Assembly: GCA_964588325.1 (NCBI GenBank) | Contig: CAZPOR010000005.1 | Span: forward strand, 124,001 to 188,000 | Direction: 5' to 3' | Length of the DNA stretch: 64,000 bases | Source: Thiovibrio sp964588325 | GTDB lineage: Bacteria > Desulfobacterota > Desulfobulbia > Desulfobulbales > Desulfurivibrionaceae | In this document: one piece after another, positions 1 to 9,238 of the stretch | Position numbering within the stretch: the first letter of the stretch is position 1 | Layout: each line of letters begins with the position of its first letter | The notes under the pieces: model-generated | The model's input: only the letters and a program-made list of their open reading frames with translations | Told to the model about the DNA's origin: nothing | The model's database searches: none | Position numbers and translations under genes: made by a program

Positions 1-2
1 CC

Positions 3-200
3 CCGACAAAAATCCGCAAGCCGACAGGTGAGGAAGATGACGCCCTTGCCCCCGAACCGGATGAGGAATCAGACACCTCGGCGGACGATGAACTGCCGGA
101 AGATGATGACTCCGGAACCGAGGATGATGACATTGATGACGAGGTCGAGGCTCAGGAGGAGGATGAGCTTGAGGAAGACGATCTGGAGGATGACGAATAA
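3..200 (+). CDS. C-terminal end of a protein with a highly acidic tail (5' truncated by window edge)
   Basis: An open frame enters at the window edge and ends with TAA at 198-200. About 65 residues are visible. They are dominated by Asp and Glu, with a few Pro, Ser and Thr, so this is an acidic, probably disordered tail. No domain can be seen, so the function of the parent protein cannot be read here. The +1-shifted frame over the same bases gives a Met/Arg-rich peptide, which is the expected artefact of GAT/GAG-rich coding. A strong terminator follows 27 bases after the stop, which supports this frame as the real 3' end of a plus-strand gene. Confidence 0.6.
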   Translation, partial: PTKIRKPTGEEDDALAPEPDEESDTSADDELPEDDDSGTEDDDIDDEVEAQEEDELEEDDLEDDE

Positions 201-226
201 CCCCGATTACAGATCATAGAACACAC

Positions 227-254
227 AAAGCGCTCCCGAGGGGGCGCTTTTTTT
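227..254 (+). terminator. Rho-independent terminator of the acidic-tail gene
   Basis: The arms AAAGCGCTCCC and GGGGGCGCTTT enclose a short GAG loop and run into seven T residues. It works mainly for the plus strand. The minus-strand reading ends in only three T. It separates the plus-strand gene from the convergent SWIM gene. Confidence 0.85.
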
Positions 255-281
255 ATGGGCGGAAGGCTCGTCGAGCCAAAA

Positions 282-1295
282 TCACGGTCGCCCATAGACG
301 CCTTGGGCAACATAGCTAATCCGGCCCTGTTGCCGGAGCCTGCTGGTAATGGCATAAATTTTGGCGCGCGGAAAACCGGTTGCGTTTTCCAGCATGGCCA
401 CGGTTGTGCCGCTCGGAGTCTGTCTGACGATCTCCTCAATCAAGGCGGTGGCGGTGCGCGCTGTTTTTCCCTCTGGCGCTTGCACGGCCACCGGGGCAGA
501 CGCGGCCTTTTTCGCACGGGATGAGCGCCTGGCCACCTGGGATTTGGCGGCGGCACTGAAATCCGGGTGCACATCCATGTCAATGCCGAAAAGGGTGGAC
601 AGGTCGGCCTCCTCCATCACTCTGGAACTCTTTCTGTCCGCTCTTGCCAATAGATATCCTTTTTTTTCCTGAACGGCGCGGGCTACAAGCTCCTCGGTGT
701 CGGCCTGCCGCAGGGTAAAAAACAGGAGAGGATCTTCATCAAGCCGGGAACCTATGCCGTAGAGGGCTGCCGCCACATGCTTGCACATGGAGGCCCAATC
801 CGGACAGGAACAGTCGAAGCAGATCTCCCTCGGGGTTGGGAACAGTCCCTTGCCTTCGGCCAGGAAAATTTCACCCAGTGCCTTGGGGAATTTGCCGACC
901 AGAAGATCCGGCAGGGACCGCAGCTCGCCCTGGCACTGTTTTCTGATCTGGCCCCAGTTGACCTTTTTGACTGGAGAAATTCGGATCACTACCTCATAGG
1001 GTTTGGCTCTGGTTCCCTGGACCAGGGCAGTCACCTGCCCACCCTCGATCTTGAGGTCAAGAACAGCGCCGTGGCGCACATAGCTCTTGCCGCGGCCGAT
1101 GCGGTTGCTGTAGTCGGCATAGCGCTCAAGGTTTCTGTTCCAGGATTTTCCCCACCAGGTCCGAGCCAGAGTGTTGCCTTGTATGATGACCGGCGTAATG
1201 CCCTGTATTTTTTTCTTGAGCTGCTCGAGTTTTTTTGCCGCCTTGGCTTTTTTTTCGGCAACAGTCTCGTATTCCGGAAAACCCCAATGACTCAT
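282..1295 (-). CDS. SWIM zinc finger protein, partner of the SNF2 helicase
   Basis: This protein of about 337 residues has a classic SWIM signature near residues 158-173 (CDCS...CxH written as C-S-C-P-D-W-A-S-M-C-K-H). That motif is a zinc-binding fold proposed for DNA or protein contacts. The N-terminus is basic and rich in Lys/Gln (about residues 12-30). The C-terminal 70 residues resemble a winged helix-turn-helix. It begins 12 bases after the helicase stop, so the two are co-transcribed, and SWIM-SNF2 pairs are common in bacteria. The second ATG (1295) is chosen because AAGGA is 8 bases upstream of it and only 3 from the ATG at 1301. Its biological role is unproven; remodelling or repair of nucleoprotein is the usual inference. 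Confidence 0.85.
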   Translation of the reverse strand: MSHWGFPEYETVAEKKAKAAKKLEQLKKKIQGITPVIIQGNTLARTWWGKSWNRNLERYADYSNRIGRGKSYVRHGAVLDLKIEGGQVTALVQGTRAKPYEVVIRISPVKKVNWGQIRKQCQGELRSLPDLLVGKFPKALGEIFLAEGKGLFPTPREICFDCSCPDWASMCKHVAAALYGIGSRLDEDPLLFFTLRQADTEELVARAVQEKKGYLLARADRKSSRVMEEADLSTLFGIDMDVHPDFSAAAKSQVARRSSRAKKAASAPVAVQAPEGKTARTATALIEEIVRQTPSGTTVAMLENATGFPRAKIYAITSRLRQQGRISYVAQGVYGRP

Positions 1296-1307
1296 GCCCA
1301 TTGATCC

Positions 1308-3986
1308 TTATATTTGCAGGGTGAACATTTCAAACAACTCCTCGTTGCTCATCTCGGTGAGCCAGTTTTCACCCGAGGCGGCAATCACTTCATCCGAGAG
1401 TTTTGCCTTCGCGACAAGCATTTGATCGATCTTTTCCTCAATGGTGCCCTTGGTTAAAAATTTGTGTACCATGACATTTTTCTTCTGGCCGATGCGAAAC
1501 GCCCTGTCGGTGGCCTGGTTCTCCACCGCCGGGTTCCACCAGCGGTCAAAATGGATGACATGGCTGGCCGCCGTCAAATTGAGCCCTACTCCGCCCGCCT
1601 TGAGGGACAATACAAAAAAAGGCACATAATCGCGACCTTGAAAAGTTTCGACCAGCTCTTTTCGTTTACCGACCGGCACGTTTCCATGCAGCACCAGGCC
1701 TTCCCGATTGAAAATGGTGCCCAGAAACCTGAAAAGCGGTCCGGTCATTTCCTTGAACTGGGTAAAGACCAGCACCCGCTCCCGCTTTTCGTGGATTGTT
1801 TCGCAAATTTCTCGCAGCCGCTGGAACTTGCCGCTCTCCTTTTCGTCGAAATCGGCCAGCCCCAGATACTGCGACGGGTGATTGCAGAGTTGCTTGAACT
1901 TGATGAGCGCCGACAGGATGAGTCCCTTGCGCTGCAAGCCTTCCGCGTGTTCAAGTGACTGCCGGATTCCGGAAATAACCTCGTTGTACAGGACCGCCTG
2001 TTTCTTGCTCATGGCGGCCCAGGTTTTGGCTTCCACCTTGTCTGGGAGGTCGGAGATAATCGACTTGTCGGTTTTCATGCGCCTGAGAATGAACGGATTG
2101 ACTACACGGCGCAGCCCCGCGTAGCCATTGGGATTGTCGGCAAGTTTTTTGCTGAAATCGCCGAACTCTTTGGCGCTGCCCAAGAGCCCTGGGTTGATAA
2201 AATCGAACAGGCTCCAGAGATCGGACAGCCTGTTTTCCACCGGAGTCCCGGTCATGACGATCCGGTTGCGGGCGGAAATCTTTTTCACCGCGCTGGTCTG
2301 CTTGGCGCCGGGATTTTTGATGGCCTGAGCTTCATCGAGGATGAGGTAATTCCAAGTATTCTGCTGAATCCAATCAGTCCTCTGCGCCAGGGCATAGGTG
2401 GTGATGATCAGATCCAGCCCGGCCAGCAGTTCCTGCGAGGGCGCCGGGACCGGGCCGGGCCGGTGAAAGTCGGGATGGGCGACAAAAAACGAAAGACCCG
2501 GCGCAAAATTCTCAATTTCGCTGACCCAGTTGGCAAGAAGCGAGGCAGGAATGATGAGAAGTGACGCGCCTGCCTTCCGGCCTTTCTTTTCACCAGCCTT
2601 GATCGCGTCAAGAAAGGCCAGAATCTGGACGGTCTTGCCCAAGCCCATGTCATCGGCAAGACAAGCGCCGAGTCTCATCCGGTGCAGATAAAAAAGCCAG
2701 TTCAACCCGTCCTGCTGGTAGTGCCGCAGTCTTGCCTTAAAATCCCGGCTGGTTTTGACCTTGGTCATTGTCTCCGGCCGCTGGAGCCGCGTGAGCGCCG
2801 TCAGCAGCCATTCACCATGAGAGATGCCGACAATATCCGCAGCCGCATTGCCCAGCAGTTTCTGCGGATTCATGGAAAAGCGCATGGCATCGAGAAGCGT
2901 GACCCCCTCTTCCGAGTTCAGTTCGCAGGCCTTTTCAAACGCATCCAGGGTCTGCCGCAGTTTTTCAGGATCGACCGCCACCCATTTGTTTTTCAAAAAA
3001 ACCAGGCCTTCCGATTCGTTCAGCAGCCGCCTGGCCTCGTCTGCTGATATTTCCGTGTCGCCGAGCATCAGCCGGGGAGAAAAATCTAGCAGGGCATCCA
3101 TGCCGACCATGGGCGGCGGCTTTTCGCCTATGCTGACTTGAACAGCGATGGCAGAGGTCTTTTTCTTCCACCAGTTGGGGATGCGGCAGAGGATACCGGC
3201 CTCTTCGTAAGTTGGGATCTCCCGAAGAAAGGCAAATGCATCTTTTGCAGACCAGGCCAGAGGATAAAAGAGCTCGCCGCTGTCACGCAGGGCGGCAACC
3301 AGTTCGCTTTTCAGGGCCGCGTCATCAACGCTGACCAGAAGTCTCAAAAGTTTTTCGTTGTCGCCTTTGTACTCTTCCAGGGCATATTTCAAGGGCAGGT
3401 GCCTGGATTCGCCCGCCTCGTTCAACCTGGTGGAATAGGTGGCGAGAAAAGCAAAAGGCGATTCATGATTCTTGTTTTCGACCAGATGGAAATAAATTCG
3501 GCCGGCAAGATGGACATCAGGGCTGTATTCCCTGAAAAAATCCGAGACCGATCCAGCGTAGGTATCGATCTTCCGGTGAAACGTTTCATGAAGTGCGTCC
3601 CACAAGGCTACCAGCGTTTCAGGGGTTAAATATTCGCCGCCGGGCATCAGGGGTGCGGTTTCCAGCAGCCGGGCGCAATCCTCGCCGGTGAGGGGGATGA
3701 CAACATTGGCGCGCACCTCCCCCAAGTCGGGGGTGAGTTTCAGTTTTTGAATAAAAAGACTGGAAAATATCCGCCAAAAGGCCAGGGATGGCGACAGGGG
3801 AACACTTTTGGAGCAGAAACCCAGAAAAAAGAGCCAGCCGTCCGGTTCATCGGTGGAGCGTGCAAAGATTTCACCCTGCATCGCTTCGCTTGAATGATTG
3901 AACCCATCGGCAGTAAGCGGAGTCCATTCAAGCTGAATGGAACCATCGGGCATCAATACTGCGGAAAGTTCGGTATTGTGATGCAT
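1308..3986 (-). CDS. SNF2-family DEAD/DEAH-box helicase
   Basis: This 892-residue protein is a superfamily 2 translocase of the SNF2/HepA type. Walker A (DDMGLGKT) lies near residue 445 and the Walker B variant DEAQ near 547. The helicase C-terminal motifs SLKAGGVGLNLT and RAFRIGQ lie near 800-830. The first 400 residues are a bacterial SNF2-associated region with no motif I can name. Family members use ATP to move along double-stranded DNA and displace proteins. It is the first gene of a two-gene unit with the SWIM protein and starts downstream of tRNA-Met and its terminator. Length and motifs appear complete. The target of remodelling cannot be told from sequence. Confidence 0.93.
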   Translation of the reverse strand: MHHNTELSAVLMPDGSIQLEWTPLTADGFNHSSEAMQGEIFARSTDEPDGWLFFLGFCSKSVPLSPSLAFWRIFSSLFIQKLKLTPDLGEVRANVVIPLTGEDCARLLETAPLMPGGEYLTPETLVALWDALHETFHRKIDTYAGSVSDFFREYSPDVHLAGRIYFHLVENKNHESPFAFLATYSTRLNEAGESRHLPLKYALEEYKGDNEKLLRLLVSVDDAALKSELVAALRDSGELFYPLAWSAKDAFAFLREIPTYEEAGILCRIPNWWKKKTSAIAVQVSIGEKPPPMVGMDALLDFSPRLMLGDTEISADEARRLLNESEGLVFLKNKWVAVDPEKLRQTLDAFEKACELNSEEGVTLLDAMRFSMNPQKLLGNAAADIVGISHGEWLLTALTRLQRPETMTKVKTSRDFKARLRHYQQDGLNWLFYLHRMRLGACLADDMGLGKTVQILAFLDAIKAGEKKGRKAGASLLIIPASLLANWVSEIENFAPGLSFFVAHPDFHRPGPVPAPSQELLAGLDLIITTYALAQRTDWIQQNTWNYLILDEAQAIKNPGAKQTSAVKKISARNRIVMTGTPVENRLSDLWSLFDFINPGLLGSAKEFGDFSKKLADNPNGYAGLRRVVNPFILRRMKTDKSIISDLPDKVEAKTWAAMSKKQAVLYNEVISGIRQSLEHAEGLQRKGLILSALIKFKQLCNHPSQYLGLADFDEKESGKFQRLREICETIHEKRERVLVFTQFKEMTGPLFRFLGTIFNREGLVLHGNVPVGKRKELVETFQGRDYVPFFVLSLKAGGVGLNLTAASHVIHFDRWWNPAVENQATDRAFRIGQKKNVMVHKFLTKGTIEEKIDQMLVAKAKLSDEVIAASGENWLTEMSNEELFEMFTLQI

Positions 3987-4005
3987 TTCATGTATCTTTT
4001 CCCGA

Positions 4006-4034
4006 CAAAAAAAGGCCCGTTTTACGGGGCCTTT
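4006..4034 (-). terminator. Terminator downstream of tRNA-Met
   Basis: On the minus strand AAAGGCCCC and GGGCCTTT pair around a GTAAAAC loop and continue into seven T residues. It lies 32 bases past the tRNA 3' end and 19 bases before the helicase ATG, so it isolates the tRNA from the helicase. Confidence 0.8.
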
Positions 4035-4066
4035 GGGACAAAACCGGACGTTGCCGGATTATGAAC

Positions 4067-4143
4067 TGGTGGCGATGCAGGGACTTGAACCCCGGACACT
4101 ACGGATATGAGCCGTATGCTCTAACCAACTGAGCTACATCGCC
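4067..4143 (-). tRNA. tRNA-Met (anticodon CAT)
   Basis: A full cloverleaf reads on the minus strand. The acceptor arms are GGCGATG and CATCGCC. The D-loop is of the TAGCTCAG type, the anticodon stem is TACGG/CCGTA with loop CTCATAT, and the T-loop contains GGTTCAAGTCC. The 3' CCA is encoded. Anticodon CAT fits elongator Met. A lysidine-modified tRNA-Ile2 shares this anticodon and cannot be fully excluded by eye. Confidence 0.93.
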
Positions 4144-4159
4144 GGTAAAAAAGAAAGTC

Positions 4160-4190
4160 CTTATATTCAAGATTTTGCGGCAATTGTCAA
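4160..4190 (-). promoter_or_regulatory. Sigma-70-type promoter of tRNA-Met
   Basis: TTGACA (4185-4190) and TATAAG (4160-4165) are separated by 19 bases. They lie 17 bases upstream of the tRNA 5' end and within the tail of the groEL terminator region. The spacer is longer than ideal. Confidence 0.5.
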
Positions 4191-4194
4191 CCAC

Positions 4195-4240
4195 AAAAAA
4201 AGCCCCCGGTGTTTCCGCGTGCGAAAAAACCGGGGGTTTT
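4195..4240 (-). terminator. groEL terminator
   Basis: On the minus strand ACCCCCGGT-type arms (AACCCCCGGT and ACCGGGGGCT) flank a loop of about 20 bases and end in seven T. It lies 33 bases beyond the groEL stop. Confidence 0.8.
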
Positions 4241-4272
4241 GCAGTACACAGAAAAGGCGCGAGGCGCGGCGC

Positions 4273-5928
<1,656 letters not shown>

Positions 5929-6002
5929 GGTGATAATTCTCCTTTCCGTCTAATCACAAAAAATTACACAACTTGCCGGAGTACCGATTTACAGAGGTAC
6001 GA

Positions 6003-6296
6003 TTATTTTCCCTCAAGAACCCCGAGGACATCGTCCTCGCGCATGATGAGGTAGTCCTCGCCATCGATCTTGACCTCGGTGCCGCCGTACTTGGAAAACA
6101 ACACCCGGTCGCCGGCCTTGAGCTCCATCTTGACCCGATCGCCCTTGTCGTTGAGGCGTCCATTGCCCACGGCGACAACCTTGCCCTCGGCGGGTTTTTC
6201 CTTGGCGCTGTCGGGGATAAAGAGCCCACCCTTGGTTTTCTGCTCTTCCTCCAGTCTTTTGACCAGGATACGATCATTCAACGGACGAATTTTCAT
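6003..6296 (-). CDS. groES: Co-chaperonin GroES (10 kDa)
   Basis: This is a 97-residue co-chaperonin that caps the GroEL ring. It begins MKIRPLNDRILV and contains the mobile-loop region KTKGGLFIP near residues 20-30. The start at 6296 is fixed by GGAGG seven bases upstream. An in-frame extension to 6443 lacks a site and does not match the family. It forms an operon with groEL. Confidence 0.97.
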   Translation of the reverse strand: MKIRPLNDRILVKRLEEEQKTKGGLFIPDSAKEKPAEGKVVAVGNGRLNDKGDRVKMELKAGDRVLFSKYGGTEVKIDGEDYLIMREDDVLGVLEGK

Positions 6297-6397
6297 GTAA
6301 TGCCTCCAATTGAGTTTGGTAATGAATTGTGTGTAATCACGAAACGAAACAGCGGGGCAACGGCACCCGAAACGTTTCTCGACCCATAAATGAAGCG

Positions 6398-6431
6398 GCA
6401 GGGAAGACCGCATCACGCGGGGCTTTCCTGC
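6398..6431. promoter_or_regulatory. Stem-loop in the groESL leader
   Basis: Arms GCAGG(G)AAG and CTTTCCTGC with inner CCGC/GCGG pairs form a hairpin about 100 bases upstream of groES and 125 bases downstream of the ilvE stop. It has no T-run, so terminator function for ilvE is doubtful. A role in the groESL leader is only a possibility. Confidence 0.35.
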
Positions 6432-6443
6432 CTTGTTGGCCAC

Positions 6444-6472
6444 ACAATATGTATCGGCCCATCAAAAATCAA
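6444..6472 (-). promoter_or_regulatory. Candidate vegetative promoter of groESL
   Basis: TTGATT and TATTGT are spaced by 17 bases in the ilvE-groES gap. This is a partial match to sigma-70 consensus. No convincing sigma-32 site was seen. Confidence 0.35.
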
Positions 6473-6556
6473 GAGCCGCTGTTTACTTTTTTTATTAAGT
6501 CATATCAGCATGTTATGCAAAAACCACGCACAGCAGCCTCTTGCCCGGAAAAAAAC

Positions 6557-7624
6557 TCAGAGCCGCTCCACCCAGCCATGGGGGTCTTCCTTGGCCCCAT
6601 ACTGGATGGCCAGGATCTCATCAAAGAGCCGCTGGGACAACGCGCCGGTCGCGCCGTTGTTGATCAGGAAATCCCGCCCCTGATAGTGCAGGGAGCCCAC
6701 CGGCGAGATCACCGCCGCGGTGCCGGTGCCGAAAATCTCCGTAAGCGAGCCGCTTTCCTGGGCGGCCAGAACCTCATCGATGGAAATCCTGCGCTCCTGC
6801 ACGGCAAGGCCCCAGCTCTTGGCCATCTGGATAACCGAGTCGCGGGTGACTCCGGGCAGGATGCTGCCGCCCAGCGGTGGGGTGATGATCTCGCCGCCGA
6901 TGACAAAAAAGATGTTCATGGTGCCGACCTCCTCGATATAGCGCCGCTCCACGGCATCGAGCCAGAGCACCTGGGTAAAGCCTTTCTTCTTGGCTTCTTC
7001 CGCCGCCATGATGCTGGCCGCATAGTTGCCAGCCGCCTTGATGTGCCCCACCCCTCCGGGCACGGCGCGGACATAGGTGTCGGTGACATAGATCTTCACC
7101 GGGTTGAAGCCTTCCGGGTAGTAGGCGCCCACCGGGCTCATGATGACAAAAAACAGATATTCCTTGGCCGGCCGCACGCCCAGGGCCGCCTCGGTGGAGA
7201 TCATGGTGGGCCGGATGTAGAGGGTGGCGCCTTGGGATGTGGGAATCCAGTCCTGATCGAGGCGCAACAGCTCCTTGAGCGCGGCGATGACCTCAGCCAC
7301 CGGCAGTTGCGGCATGCAGAGCCGCGCCGCCGAGATATTCATCCGCTCGATGTTCGCGGTCGGACGAAAGAGATAGATGCCGCCGTCCTTGCCCCGGTAA
7401 GCCTTCATCCCCTCGAAGATGGCCTGGCCGTAGTGCAGCACCATGGCCGCCGGGTCCAGGGAAAAATTCCGGTACGGCTGGATCGAGAGATCGTGCCACC
7501 CCCTCCCCTCGGTGTAGGGCATGACCAGCATATGGTCGGTGAAATATTTGCCAAAACCCAGGGCATTTTGATCCGGTTTGGGCTTTGCTTCTTTTTCCGT
7601 GATTTTTTCCAAATGTAGTTCCAT
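6557..7624 (-). CDS. ilvE: Branched-chain amino acid aminotransferase
   Basis: This 355-residue PLP enzyme of fold type IV interconverts Leu, Ile and Val with their 2-oxo acids using glutamate/2-oxoglutarate. Family features include the HYGQAIFEGMKAY block near residue 65, the catalytic Lys in the GHIKAAGNYA segment, and the phosphate-binding FGTGTAAV segment near the C-terminus. The length fits the 350-360-residue eukaryote-like BCAT class rather than the 300-residue E. coli IlvE. The start at 7624 is chosen because GAGGA sits 7 bases upstream. A 14-codon extension to 7666 has no site. It stands alone between tRNA-Pro and groES on the minus strand. Confidence 0.93.
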   Translation of the reverse strand: MELHLEKITEKEAKPKPDQNALGFGKYFTDHMLVMPYTEGRGWHDLSIQPYRNFSLDPAAMVLHYGQAIFEGMKAYRGKDGGIYLFRPTANIERMNISAARLCMPQLPVAEVIAALKELLRLDQDWIPTSQGATLYIRPTMISTEAALGVRPAKEYLFFVIMSPVGAYYPEGFNPVKIYVTDTYVRAVPGGVGHIKAAGNYAASIMAAEEAKKKGFTQVLWLDAVERRYIEEVGTMNIFFVIGGEIITPPLGGSILPGVTRDSVIQMAKSWGLAVQERRISIDEVLAAQESGSLTEIFGTGTAAVISPVGSLHYQGRDFLINNGATGALSQRLFDEILAIQYGAKEDPHGWVERL

Positions 7625-7839
7625 GCGCTCTTCCTCGAACAAAAACTCTCCATTCCCGTGCGACACAGCCGTGCTGCCCTGCCTTCGGGGCCATTATCGA
7701 ACGAAAACCCAGGTGTTAACCACAATCAAAGACAACAAATATAAATGATAATGCGCCCCGCTGAAACAACTTATTGATAATGGCGCGGGGAAACGTGTGA
7801 ATGAGGCGGACGGAAAGGAGGAAACAGGAGGGTGGAAGG

Positions 7840-7917
7840 TGGTCGGGGCGAGAGGATTCGAACCTCCGGCCTCCTGCTCCCAAGGCAGGCGCGCTAACCA
7901 GACTGCGCTACGCCCCG
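7840..7917 (-). tRNA. tRNA-Pro (anticodon TGG)
   Basis: The acceptor arms are CGGGGCG and CGCCCCG. The anticodon stem is CCTGC/GCAGG with loop CTTGGGA, and the T-arm contains GGTTCGAATCC. CCA is encoded. The D-arm TAGCGCAG is typical of bacterial tRNA-Pro. Confidence 0.95.
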
Positions 7918-7942
7918 ACACAGACGACAATGGGAAGCTGCT

Positions 7943-7971
7943 TTATTAGCACTCTGCCCGTGGCGGGTCAA
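7943..7971 (-). promoter_or_regulatory. Promoter of tRNA-Pro
   Basis: TTGACC and TAATAA are separated by exactly 17 bases and end 26 bases before the tRNA 5' end. Confidence 0.7.
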
Positions 7972-8003
7972 GAGAATTGTTTTTGGGGCCTCTTCTAAAA
8001 ATG

Positions 8004-8032
8004 TTGACGCACGAATGCGCACTTGCTATATT
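8004..8032 (+). promoter_or_regulatory. Promoter of tRNA-Asn
   Basis: TTGACG and TATATT are separated by exactly 17 bases, 23 bases upstream of the tRNA. It is divergent from the tRNA-Pro promoter. Confidence 0.75.
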
Positions 8033-8055
8033 GCCCGCGTTCAATTGAAAATCGT

Positions 8056-8131
8056 TCCTGGGTAGCTCAGTCGGTAGAGCAGGTGACTGTTAATCACCCT
8101 GTCGGGGGTTCGAATCCCTCCCCGGGAGCCA
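8056..8131 (+). tRNA. tRNA-Asn (anticodon GTT)
   Basis: The acceptor arms TCCTGGG and CCCGGGA pair with one G-T. The anticodon stem is GGTGA/TCACC with loop CTGTTAA. The T-arm contains GGTTCGAATCC, and CCA is encoded. Confidence 0.95.
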
Positions 8132-8140
8132 AGTAAATTC

Positions 8141-8173
8141 AAAGGGTTACGGCAATCGCCGTAACCCTTTTTC
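8141..8173 (+). terminator. Terminator of tRNA-Asn
   Basis: A 13-base perfect stem (AAAGGGTTACGGC with its complement) around AATC runs into T residues ten bases past the tRNA. It also lies just after the stop of the minus-strand antitoxin pseudogene. Confidence 0.85.
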
Positions 8174-8181
8174 GTTCTAAC

Positions 8182-8504
8182 TCAAAGAACGGCTTCCAAT
8201 CCTTTACGTTCGATAAGGTTAAGCAGCTTCAATGACGGACCGCTTGGTTTCTTGTCGCCAATCTCCCACTTCTGGACAGTAGAAATACTGGTGTTCAGCA
8301 CAGCGGCAAAGACAGCCTGGCTGACATGCGCCTTTTCCCGTAACTGCTTGATCTTTTTTGGGGGGGGATTTCATGGACAGCAAGGCCACACAGGGCTTCA
8401 AATTCACCCATGCGACGCTTATCGATCAACCCAATTTTGTGCAAGCCACGAGCGGTCTCGTGCATTTCTTCAAGGATTCTACTTTTCCGTTTCGCCGTTG
8501 CCAT
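8182..8504 (-). pseudogene. XRE-type antitoxin (NadS/HigA-like), frameshifted in a homopolymer
   Basis: The first part, beginning MATAKRKSRILEEMHETARG from an ATG at 8504 with a GGAGG site, reads through to HEIPP. A second frame then carries the rest of a helix-turn-helix domain (KQLREKAHVSQAVF, STVQKWEIGDKKPSG) and ends with TGA at 8182-8184. The switch falls in a run of eight C followed by six A (8352-8366 region). One extra base or two fewer would restore a protein of about 106 residues. The family acts as DNA-binding antitoxin to RelE-like toxins, but no toxin gene is adjacent. It may be inactive, phase-variable, or a sequencing slip. Confidence 0.75.
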
Positions 8505-8568
8505 CACACACCTCCATAATTTCCCCTGCAATCAGGGCAGCCGCCAATTGAGGCTCACTGAACCCGAG

Positions 8569-8655
8569 TAGTCAGTCACCTCCGGCAAAGCCGGAGGCTT
8601 GACGGTTGCTAGCCCCTTAAAGGGGCCTGACCGCAACCGGGTACAGACTACCTTC
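8569..8655. repeat. Two-hairpin dispersed repeat, copy 1
   Basis: CCTCCGGC/GCCGGAGG forms a first hairpin. CGGTTGC/GCAACCG then encloses an inner GCCCCTTAAAGGGGC hairpin. A near-identical 87-base copy lies at 25828-25914, with the same flanking tAGTCAGTCAC and GGGTACAGAC ends. It resembles the end structures of IS200/IS605-type elements, but no transposase gene accompanies it. Confidence 0.7.
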
Positions 8656-8657
8656 CA

Positions 8658-9080
8658 TCACACCACCCGAATGTCCAGATGCTTGCCCAAGGCTTGCAGT
8701 GCCGCGGCAATGCCATCAATCCGGGTGGTGTGCCGCACATTGGTCAGCCGATTTACTTCTTGTGGCGTGGTATTGAGGCGGCGCGCAAGCTCGGCAGGCC
8801 GTACATGCTGCGTGACCATTTCATTGAGCAACAACACCTTGGCCGACAAACTGGCGGGAAGCTCGATAACGTTCTGCCCCCGCTTAGCCTTAGAGGGCGC
8901 CGGTACAGCGCGTTTATCCTCAAAGTAAAAATCAAGGGCGGACTCCAGCGCATCCTTCGCGGCAGCCAAGGCTTCTGCCTCGGTATCGCCCTGGGTGATG
9001 GCTTCCGGTATATCGACAAAGGTCACAACAAAACCGCCGTCCACTTCGTCGCGAGTGAGGGTAACAGGATATCTGAACAT
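8658..9080 (-). CDS. hicB: HicB-family antitoxin with C-terminal DNA-binding domain
   Basis: This 140-residue protein has an N-terminal HicB partial RNase H-like fold (residues 1-50: FRYPVTLTRDEVDGGFVVTF, then DIPEAITQGD) and a C-terminal helix-turn-helix from about residue 85. HicB antitoxins neutralise the HicA mRNA interferase and repress their own operon. The start has AAGGAGC upstream. The upstream reading frame in the toxin position is only a short HicA-like C-terminal stub, so this antitoxin is probably an orphan. Confidence 0.88.
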   Translation of the reverse strand: MFRYPVTLTRDEVDGGFVVTFVDIPEAITQGDTEAEALAAAKDALESALDFYFEDKRAVPAPSKAKRGQNVIELPASLSAKVLLLNEMVTQHVRPAELARRLNTTPQEVNRLTNVRHTTRIDGIAAALQALGKHLDIRVV

Positions 9081-9090
9081 GATGCGCTCC

Positions 9091-9183
9091 TTATTTCAAT
9101 CCGAGTTGTTTCTTGATGCCTTCCAGCGTGCCTGTTTTCAGGTCATCGTTGCGCATTACTTGTAAACAATATTGCTTATATTG
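9091..9183 (-). pseudogene. HicA-like toxin C-terminal stub
   Basis: A minus-strand frame open from 9183 to a TAA at 9091-9093 encodes the tail NDDLKTGTLEGIKKQLGLK, which resembles HicA/YcfA C-termini. An internal ATG at 9156 could give a 21-residue peptide. The N-terminal two thirds of a toxin are missing. It ends ten bases before hicB, the normal position for hicA. The family assignment rests on short motif likeness only. Confidence 0.5.
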
Positions 9184-9187
9184 TCAA
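9159..9187 (-). promoter_or_regulatory. Promoter and operator-like palindrome of the hicB unit
   Basis: TTGACA and TACAAG are separated by 17 bases. Inside the spacer CAATAT and ATATTG form an inverted repeat around five bases. The -10 ends only two bases before the ATG of the HicA-like stub. Confidence 0.5.
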
Positions 9188-9213
9188 GCATCGGTTATCC
9201 TAAGAACGCCCTC

Positions 9214-9235
9214 AAAAGGGGTCTGACCCCTTTAA
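9214..9235. repeat. GGGGTC-type REP palindrome, copy 1
   Basis: AAAGGGGTCTGACCCCTTT, a near-perfect palindrome. It forms the left border of the captured radical SAM fragment. Confidence 0.85.
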
Positions 9236-9238
9236 TCT

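Noticed and set aside
6300..6556. CIRCE operator or sigma-32 promoter upstream of groES
   Set aside because: No TTAGCACTC-N9-GAGTGCTAA and no CTTGAA/CCCCAT pair at proper spacing were found.
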